From the NCBI GenBank assembly GCA_002335605.1, contig BEDY01000004.1, positions 1,736,001-1,800,000 on the forward strand: DNA of 64,000 nucleotides. Direction: 5' to 3'. Positions 57,235 through 64,000 of the stretch are shown piece after piece; position 1 is the first letter of the stretch; the number at the start of each line of letters is the position of its first letter. This DNA is from Prillingera fragicola. Its lineage: Eukaryota > Basidiomycota > Tremellomycetes > Trichosporonales > Trichosporonaceae. Under the pieces are notes generated by a model. That model did not search any database, was not told the origin of the DNA, and saw only the letters and a program-made list of their open reading frames with translations. The position numbers were made by a program, and so were the translations under genes.

Positions 57235-59076
57235 ATGGAAAAGCATTCAGGACACCTACCGGCTCAACAGCAGCCGACAACACCCTCTCCCACTCCTCGA
57301 CGCCTCACCCCCCTCCCAGAACGCTCATACTCCCTCCCCCGCCCAATGCTGCCGCGCACCCTCTCTTCCCCCTCGGGCCCGCGGCGCGCAATAGTGCGTG
57401 TTCCAAAGCCAGTCCTGCGCGTGGTCTTTGGTGCCGTCGCCATTACCATTGCCCTGGTGCTCTGGACAGGAGTAGCCAGCGGCGTGGATGACGGAACGTG
57501 GGATGCGAGCACGGCCGTCGAGCGGGGACGGCCAGGGCAGCGAAACTGGCTCGTCGCCCTCCTCGTCGGATCCCGGGACACAGGTGTAATAGAGTGGACT
57601 GATGCAGCAAAGGACGCGGCACCGTTCGCTGCTGCGCTGCGTACCAATGCTGCGCCGCGCCCCAACCTGTCGCGTCTGCATGACAACTCTACCACGAGGG
57701 ACAACAAGAACCACCGGGGATACTCGCGCATTCCGATCAGTGGGACGGACGAGTATGTCCTCGCCCCCCTGCCGAGCTTGGAGGAGGCGTATGCGCGTCT
57801 GGTGCCAAAGTTGAACAAGCTCCAGGCGGACAACCCGGTCATCCCTGCGGAGCACAATTTGGGATCAGGCATCTTTCCCGGATTCCTAAACGACGAGCTC
57901 AAGCAGCGCTACGCTCACCTGCGCGAGGAGTGGGATGAAGACCGCCACGAATGGGTTCCCGGAGGCGAGAAGCGCTATCTGTTTGTCACCATCTGTCGCC
58001 AAGTGGCAGGCATGCTCGGTGACTGGTTTGCGGCGTGGACAGTGCTTGCAGACTTTCTTGGACCCGAGACCCTCGTGTTTAGTCTCATGGAAGGGTCGTC
58101 TGACGATGGAAGGTGAGGCTCGTCGCGGAGTAGAACTGACAAGCAGCGGTATTCTCCTCTCTCACGCGATGCGCGACCACTTGCTCTTCATCGGCGTGCC
58201 ACCTGGCAACATTTTCATCAAGACCGAGCTCCCCACCGTGGACTGGAGCCAGCACCACCGTATCGAGATGCTCGCCGAAATGCGCAATGCCGCAATGCAG
58301 CCCATCTTTGGCTCGTCCACCCCGCATCTCTCGCCAGACGGCAAGCCGTGGAGCGCAATCATTTGGTACAACGACGTCTACCTCGGCGCGGCGCACTTTC
58401 TCGAGGAGCTCCATCAACATTTCTGGCAGGACGCCGACATGACTTGCGGCTGGGACCATGCCGGAAAGTGGTTTTACGACGGCTGGGTTGGCCGCGACAT
58501 GTCTGGCGACTTGTTCACACCGTTCCCAGTGCCACAGGACGAGCAGGACAACCCCCAAAAGGTTCGTTGCCCTCCCACACACAACAGCTAACACTGCAGC
58601 TCTTCCTCTCCTCGCCAGCGACACGCGAGCGCCACGAGCGCAACCTGCCGTACCAGGTCTTCAGCTGCTGGAACGGCATCGCCGTCATGTCCCCGACCCC
58701 GTTCCTGCCACCATACAACGTGCGTTTCCGGCGCGGCACCCCGCGCCTCCCAGACCAAGCAAAGGGGACGGAAGAGTGCCAAGCGTCCGAAAGCCAGTTT
58801 ATCAGCTGGGATTTCTGGAAATACGGCTTTGGACGCATCCAGACCGTCCCAGGCGTACACCTCACGTACGGCAAGGACGACGCCAAGACGCGCGGGTTTG
58901 TCGACTTCCCCAGGCCCGACAGGCCGCACCCCGAGAAGATTCGGTGGCACGACCGCCCGCCAAAGCAGGTGCGATGCCATGACTGGCCGGATAAGCTTGG
59001 GAAAAGCTTTTGGGCGTGGGACAGCACGCGCTGGGTGCCTAGTCCCAAGCTTGTCATCCCCAAGGGACAGCAGTAG
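57235..59076 (+). CDS. CAP59/CMT1-family mannosyltransferase-like type II membrane protein
   Basis: Exons 57235-58112, 58147-58561 and 58600-59076 give 589 aa. A short cytosolic N-terminus with Ser/Pro and Arg is followed by one membrane anchor (VVFGAVAITIALVLWTGV, about residues 63-80), as expected for a Golgi type II enzyme. The lumenal domain matches the cryptococcal mannosyltransferase family: FVTICRQVAGMLGDWFAAW, IIWYNDVYLGAAHFLEEL, DMTCGWDH, FSCWNGIAVMSPTPFLPP, and ISWDFWKYGFGRIQTVPGV. In Cryptococcus the family includes CMT1 and CAP59, used in capsule and glycan synthesis; here it implies cell-wall or extracellular glycan assembly. The exon 2 acceptor is AAGCAG; both choices keep frame. 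Confidence 0.88.
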
Positions 59077-59280
59077 CGTGGGAGGTAGGCAGGGGCGACT
59101 AGACGTGTGCACAGCATGGGCGTAGAGACAGCAAAGGACATTGTTTGGTGGCCCACACAGGGCATGTATAGTACTTGTGAGCAGAGGTCTTGCATTCATA
59201 CTGCGTCGCGGTGGCGCGGCGGCACATCTCCTTTTCTTACACTACTGAACTAAGCTACGACACGAAGAGCCCACTACGGC

Positions 59281-61357
59281 TTAAAGACCGATGCGGCCGC
59301 GGAGCGCCCCGAGGATGGAGCCGATACGGCGCGCACTGGCCCTGCCAGCGATACCGACCCACGCGCCGATGAGGACGAGTACGACGCCAATGTAGAGCCT
59401 GTTCCTGTTGCGCGCGCGCTCGATGGCGCGGCGCTCGCCCTCGAGGCTCACGGGGCGCTTAAAGCTGATGCCAGAGGTCATGACGAGCTTCATCATGCGT
59501 TGGGCCTTTTCGTTTAGGTTGGGCGCGTAGCGTGATTTCTGGGCAATTTCCATCCAGAGCGGCACCTCCATGACGGCCTTGCGGTGCGAAAAGGTCAGGA
59601 AACCGTCGTACCCGTGGTACGCGCCCCAGCCGGACTCGCCGACGCCGCCAAAGGGGAGCGTACGGCAGATGGGGGCCAGGGCAAAGTCGTTCCAGATGGC
59701 CGAGCCGGAGACGGTCTGGTGCACAATCTTGTCAAAGTAGGTGCGGCTCGAGGAGCACACGTACAGCGCCAGCGGGTTGGGGCGGGCGTTGACGTAGCGG
59801 ATCGCGGCGTCGACGTCGTCGACGGCAATGATGGACAGAACCGGGCCAAAGACCTCTTCCTGCGCGAAAAGACCCTCCTCGCCCTTGGCGTCCTTGTTGA
59901 GCTCGACCAGGTTGATGCCCATGCGCCGGCGCGAGGCATCTTGCTCTCCCTTGTAGATGAGCTTGCCCTGGTCGTCGGCCTCCTTGAGGGCGGCATTGAG
60001 GCGGTCAAAGTCGCGCGAAGCTCGCAAAGAGCAGCCGAGGCCGCCGTCCTTGAGGAGCGAGCGCTCGCTGCCCGCGGGGTAGAAAAACTCGAGGCTGGTT
60101 GTCAGCGTGTGCAAACACAGCCAACTTACGTCTTCTTGAGCTCGGCCTTGAGGTCTTCGACGCGCTCCTTGACGCAGAGGACGTAGTCGGGGGACACACA
60201 GACCTGCCCGGCACCCACCTGCTTCATGCTCATCATGCGGCGGGCAGTAATGGTCATGTCGGCGTCAGGCGCAATAATGACGGGGCTCTTGCCACCAAGC
60301 TCGAGCGTGGTAGGGGTCAGAGTCTTGGCGGCGGCACCTGCGACAATCTTGCCAACGGCTCCAGAGCCAGTGTAGATGACTGCGGTCAGTGTAAGCAATG
60401 CCTAGGCTACTCACTGTGGCCCCAGTGATGGGTCAGAAGAGCAGTCGAGTGCTCGGCCGCACCGACGGCGACGGCATAGCCATCGCGGTCAAGGTACTGC
60501 GGGAGGAGCTCGGCAAGAAGGGCAGCAGACGTGGGAGCGTGCTCGGACGTCTGCCGTGTGAGTTACTGCCAATGCGAGGAGACCTACCTTGATGATGGCG
60601 GGGCAGCCGGCGGCGATAGCACCGACGAGGGGGCTAAGGGTCAGCTGCCAGGGGTAGTTCCAAGCGCCGATGATCTGGGATGTTAGTCGCTGTGCGCTGG
60701 ATGTGATCTCACCAGGGAGACACCCTTTGGCTGCTTGACCACGCGGGGACCTGTGGGATGAGCGTTCGTCTACACACAAGCACATACGGTTGAGCTTGAA
60801 CATGGGCGTGGCATCCGTCGTGCCCTTGTCATCCTTCATCCACTGGGGCAGACGCTTGACTGCAAGGTCAATCTCGTTGAGCACGGGCCAGATCTAAAGA
60901 AGTCAGTACGTTGGGTGGCACGAGTGGCGCTAGCCATGGCGCAGGGAGCACAAGCACTCTGGCATGCTTCACTCACCTCGGAGAGGTTGACGTCGAACGC
61001 GCCCTTGTCGAGGTCAGCCTTGACGGCGGCCTGGATGCGGGCCTCATTGTCGGTAAGCAGGAACGCAAGCTGCTTGAGGTTGTACAGGCGGTACTCGATG
61101 GGAAGCGTGCGGTGGGAGAGGAATGTCTCGGTGAGGCGGTTGTAGACCTAGTCGTTAGCATTGGGACGGCTGTTGTCATTGCCGGGAGGAGTGTTGGCGT
61201 CGTCGTTGTCCAACTTTGTGCACAACTGTCCTCGGGCACAGGCACCATCCGCCTTTGGGTGGAGAGGAGGACTCGCTGGAGATGTCTTGTATGCACTTAC
61301 CTCGTCAAGCGAGTCGATGGGAGTGTCAATGTACTGTGGGAGTTCCGTGGTAGCCAT
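59281..61357 (-). CDS. HFD1: Class 3 aldehyde dehydrogenase, membrane-anchored fatty aldehyde type
   Basis: Oxidises fatty aldehydes (for example hexadecenal from sphingolipid breakdown) to acids with NAD(P). Eight exons (61357-61301, 61147-60977, 60893-60788, 60750-60713, 60674-60588, 60550-60415, 60379-60130, 60094-59281) give 552 aa. Class 3 signatures: IIGAWNYPWQLTLSPLVGAI, IIYTGSGAVGKIV, the general base motif TLELGGKSP, catalytic Cys at about 259 (GAGQVCVSPDYVLC), and EEVFGPVLSI. A C-terminal hydrophobic segment (LYIGVVLVLIGAWVGIAG) would anchor the enzyme to a membrane, as in ALDH3A2/Hfd1. Exon 4 is only 38 nt. Confidence 0.92.
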
Positions 61358-62331
61358 GATGGTGAATGAGTGTACAGATGCAACAGCAACAGTTGGCGTT
61401 CCCGTCAATGTAGCTAGTGCAATGGTGCTCGGCCGCCGCCGGCCACTGGCGCTGGCTTATTGCCATTCATTCCCCCTAGCAGCAATCACATGTGCTCTCC
61501 AAGACCGATGGATATCATTCCGTCTCCGTGCTCTACTAGGCCATGCATGCATGCTGCTGCATCGTTCCAAGACGGTCATGGCCACCATCTCCCTGCTCGG
61601 CCTCGGTGATCCGTAATTGCCGGGCACGGTCTGCATCTCCCTCGCCGTGCCTGGAAACACGTGGTCAATGCGGGGTCTCCATTTGCCACTCGACATGGTA
61701 GGTCCTTGATCCTTTCTCTTCGACAGCATGCATGCACACCAAACACTCACTACATCTAGAGGCTCAATGCACTCAGCATGTAGTCTTGAAGAAGAATGGA
61801 AATGGTGCCAGAATCCAGTGGTGGCCTCATGGAGAGTTTTCCATGCCCCTTTGGGCCCTTCAACCACCATCCATCGCCTTCATGACGAGCATGCCGCCGT
61901 GGTCGAGCATGCCGCTCTGGCACCTCTTCCTGGATCCTGGAGCTCATGTCACCATTTTCCTCCATCCTCGATTCTACAGCATATCCCTGCACCGTGGCCA
62001 TGATTCCCAACAGCCCTCCACACTCGACATATCAAGGGGACAAAGGAGACAATCAGAAAGTGATCCAGGTATCGTGAGTAGCATTGCGTGGCAGTTGCAC
62101 TTCCATCCAATCTCTACAGCATTGGTAGGGCTTTGGGAGGTTGGGCATTGCTCCTCATCGTATTCCCTGTTTGTCGCGTTAGTTGCACAACATTCCACAA
62201 GCAATGCAACCCTGCTCACCACCGAGTACATACGGCAAATATCACACATTGTTATTAGCCGTGTCCGCTCGACCTACAACGATCCAGTGAACAGATGTCG
62301 ATTCCTCTCTCTCTCACTCCATCCACCAGCC
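61358..62331. other. Intergenic region, aldehyde dehydrogenase to F-box-like gene
   Basis: 974 bp. It includes the aldehyde dehydrogenase promoter and a run of GCATGC/ATGCAT words near 61540 and 61728. The frame leading into the F-box-like gene is open from about 61732 but has no domain-like character, so it is treated as non-coding. Confidence 0.5.
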
Positions 62332-62766
62332 ATGGCACCATTCCCTTTCGTCATTGATCACACCGCATACCCCCACCTCGTCGACTTGATTCTCGACTAT
62401 GCCCCCCGTTCAGCGTTCAACACTCTGCGGGCCGTGTCTCGCGCTTTTAGCTATCGCTTTGACAGCCAACTCGCCCACCCCGTCAAGTTGGTGTTTCGGC
62501 AGGACAACTTGATCACACACCTTCTGGAACCGACAGTAGTAGGACAGTGGCTGACGCCCTCTCAAAATTATGATGCGTTACGTCCTTCATTAAGCAGGGG
62601 GCAGTTGAGAACGCACGCGGACCTCATTGAGCACATTCTCGTCGTTGATATCGACGTTCACCATTCCCTCTTGCAACTTGCGCTATTTCCCAATCTCCAA
62701 GTTGTGCGTTTCCGGGCACCACAAAAGCGGATTACCATCTGGACCTCTTCGCGCAGGTCTGCATGA
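62332..62766 (+). CDS. Short F-box-like protein, probable truncated paralogue
   Basis: 144 aa, one exon. The N-terminus (IDHTAYPHLVDLILDYAPRS followed by FNTLRAVSRAF) has an F-box-like helix pattern and matches the gene just downstream (LDHKFYPHLFDIILSHVPPS followed by YPALRATCHRL). A second shared part (HILVVDI ... LQLALFPNLQVVRF) corresponds to TVDFVTNISPLL...MVRLP in the neighbour. It stops soon after, while the neighbour goes on for more than 150 further residues, so this copy is probably truncated or decaying. It could also be a short functional paralogue. The start is the first Met of the conserved part, in a good context. Confidence 0.55.
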   Translation: MAPFPFVIDHTAYPHLVDLILDYAPRSAFNTLRAVSRAFSYRFDSQLAHPVKLVFRQDNLITHLLEPTVVGQWLTPSQNYDALRPSLSRGQLRTHADLIEHILVVDIDVHHSLLQLALFPNLQVVRFRAPQKRITIWTSSRRSA

Positions 62767-62789
62767 CCATTTGTGCAGCCTTGGAATCG

Positions 62790-62822
62790 CCCATTAGGAT
62801 TGACTATTGATTTGCTAATGGG
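62790..62822. promoter_or_regulatory. Inverted repeat CCCATTAG / CTAATGGG
   Basis: Perfect 8-bp arms (62790-62797 and 62815-62822) 17 bp apart, 30-60 bp upstream of the second F-box-like start codon. They use the same ATTAG/CTAAT words as other promoters. A tandem GATTACAATT repeat follows at 62831-62851. Confidence 0.4.
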
Positions 62823-62851
62823 CCCGAGTTGATTACAATTTGATTACAATT

Positions 62852-64000
62852 ATGACCTCCACCTTCACTGCCCACCCAATGTCAACATCAAGCCCTGCAA
62901 TTGACCTTCTCACATCGCTCTCATGGCTTGTTCAGAGTTACACCCACTCTCCTCAATTCTGGCAACTCTACGGCATCTGTCGCTTTGCCATGCCGCTTGA
63001 AGGCAATCTGCCCGCCCTTGACCACAAGTTTTACCCCCACCTCTTTGACATTATTCTCAGCCATGTCCCACCCTCGGCATATCCAGCCCTGCGCGCAACT
63101 TGCCACCGGCTGCACGACCATGTCGACATGCTCACTTTGAACCACATTGCCGTCATCGATACGCATCAGCTGTCCGACAAAAGCGCAGGCTCCGGGATGG
63201 CTGGTACTTTGTTCGCCACGGCCGACATGCAGCGCATACCGGCGTTGGCTGGCATGACCACGGCTGTGGTCAAGGACTGGCCAGACGCGCCAGTCATCTG
63301 GCACCAGGGCTGGATAGCCGACAACGAAACACCCTGTGGGTATCTCGAGTTTGGGCTTTCGAAGCGAGTGCGCCGCCTCTTTGAGCACACTCGGACTGTC
63401 GACTTTGTCACCAACATTTCCCCCCTCTTGGCACGCGCACTCAGCCCGTTGTTGCGTAACGTCGATATGGTCCGATTACCATTTCAACCGTGGCCTCGGG
63501 TACCCAACCGGTTCAACGCTGAAGAGCTCGTGGGTCTCCATCATGGCGCTCGGTGCCATCAGGCTTTCATGATCATGGGCGGCGCCAGCCGCTTGGTCGT
63601 CCGCTGTGCCGTTCCATGTGCCCCTGACGCGCACGAGGAAAACGATGAGGACAGCGACGAGGAAAGCGACGAGCCAAATCTCTGCGCCTTCTACATCAAC
63701 CACGGCCCGCTCCCGCCCCGCCTGCGCAAGATTGTCGTCCACGTCCCCTGGAACTACCGCCAGGACTGGGGGGCTTTTTTCCATCACTGGACTGTCGATC
63801 CCGAGGGCTATGCTGAGCAGTACCCCCACGGCCAGGCGACACAGGAGGAAGGCCACGCTGCTGCGCGATACCCCCAGCCGCCTCTTGGCTTTACCGACCT
63901 GGTGGTCATCTTTGGGAACCCCGACGCCGAGCCCCGCAGGGTCACGTACTTTCAGCCGCTGGACGACCAGGGTCTCGACTGGTCGACGCCGAGGGAGATG
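62852..64000 (+). CDS. F-box-like protein, 3' truncated by window end
   Basis: 383 codons are open from the ATG to the last base of the window, so the gene continues to the right. It has an F-box-like helix block (YPHLFDIILSHVPPSAYPAL, about residues 60-85). The middle carries FGLSKRVRRLFEHTRTVDFV and a leucine-rich stretch, then an acidic patch (ENDEDSDEESDEPN) and IVVHVPWNYRQDWGAFFHHW. I recognise no exact family; it is paralogous to the short gene upstream, which suggests a local, possibly lineage-specific multigene family. A second in-frame Met lies 9 codons downstream. Function is unknown; F-box proteins usually act as substrate adaptors of SCF ubiquitin ligases. Confidence 0.72.
   Translation, partial: MTSTFTAHPMSTSSPAIDLLTSLSWLVQSYTHSPQFWQLYGICRFAMPLEGNLPALDHKFYPHLFDIILSHVPPSAYPALRATCHRLHDHVDMLTLNHIAVIDTHQLSDKSAGSGMAGTLFATADMQRIPALAGMTTAVVKDWPDAPVIWHQGWIADNETPCGYLEFGLSKRVRRLFEHTRTVDFVTNISPLLARALSPLLRNVDMVRLPFQPWPRVPNRFNAEELVGLHHGARCHQAFMIMGGASRLVVRCAVPCAPDAHEENDEDSDEESDEPNLCAFYINHGPLPPRLRKIVVHVPWNYRQDWGAFFHHWTVDPEGYAEQYPHGQATQEEGHAAARYPQPPLGFTDLVVIFGNPDAEPRRVTYFQPLDDQGLDWSTPREM

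Noticed and set aside
61732..62331. N-terminal extension of the short F-box-like protein
   Set aside because: No similarity to the paralogue downstream and no domain-like character; the conserved part starts just after 62332.
1..64000. Prokaryotic-style operons, CRISPR arrays, phage or intact transposons
   Set aside because: Dense spliceosomal introns and the gene set show a fungal nuclear genome; no spaced repeats, transposase/reverse transcriptase motifs or terminal repeats were seen.

Overview
This window is fungal nuclear DNA, most likely from a basidiomycete yeast of the Tremellomycetes and probably of the order Trichosporonales. The order is an inference. The basis is GC-rich coding sequence, genes packed on both strands, about 83 predicted spliceosomal introns that are mostly very short (roughly 33 to 60 nt, with CTGAC/CTAAC branch sites just upstream of the AG), a CAP59/CMT1-type glycosyltransferase, and a sphingolipid C9-methyltransferase. 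I see no CRISPR array, tRNA, rRNA, intact transposon or prokaryotic operon. All gene models were spliced by eye, and each was checked to keep one open frame across its junctions.

Layout. 1-5 kb: the 3' part of an MFS alpha-glucoside-type sugar transporter faces a GH36 alpha-galactosidase that has no signal peptide; a shared palindromic DNA element lies on both sides of the galactosidase. 5-13.3 kb: a SAC/hSac2 phosphoinositide phosphatase, sphingolipid C9-methyltransferase, a BRCT-Myb protein resembling Rap1, and LSM1. 13.7-22.9 kb: a HEI10/Zip3-like meiotic RING protein, a CNNM/Mam3 membrane protein, a Sas4-like chromatin protein, an unrecognised and probably mitochondrial protein, and a TMEM170-like protein. 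23-32.6 kb: carnitine acetyltransferase with both mitochondrial and peroxisomal signals, a metallo-beta-lactamase-fold hydrolase, a 1.9 kb gene-poor stretch, and a UBA/Cys-rich/E2 ubiquitin-conjugating protein. 33-39.6 kb: mitochondrial adrenodoxin reductase (ARH1), a Cys-rich single-pass membrane protein, and the HIR-complex subunit HPC2. 39.8-49.6 kb: a Zn2Cys6 transcription factor with an unusually long zinc-cluster loop, a myo-inositol 2-dehydrogenase-like enzyme, MGR2 (TIM23 complex), and RTC1/WDR24 (SEACAT/GATOR2). 50-54.9 kb: a C2H2 zinc-finger protein and a GBP2/HRB1-type RNA-binding protein. 54.9-64 kb: a 2.3 kb gene-free stretch, a CMT1-like mannosyltransferase, a class-3 fatty aldehyde dehydrogenase (HFD1-like), and two tandem F-box-like paralogues, the last cut by the window end.

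Most neighbours are unrelated housekeeping genes, as is usual in yeasts. The one plausible functional pair is transporter plus intracellular alpha-galactosidase. The points most worth a second look are the CCGAGTGA palindromes around the galactosidase, a CTAAT/ATTAG inverted-repeat element recurring in several promoters, five CDK-consensus SPxK repeats in the HEI10-like protein, the UBA-E2 architecture, the split and expanded zinc cluster, the long G-run intron in the GBP2-like gene, and micro-exons down to 4-22 nt.
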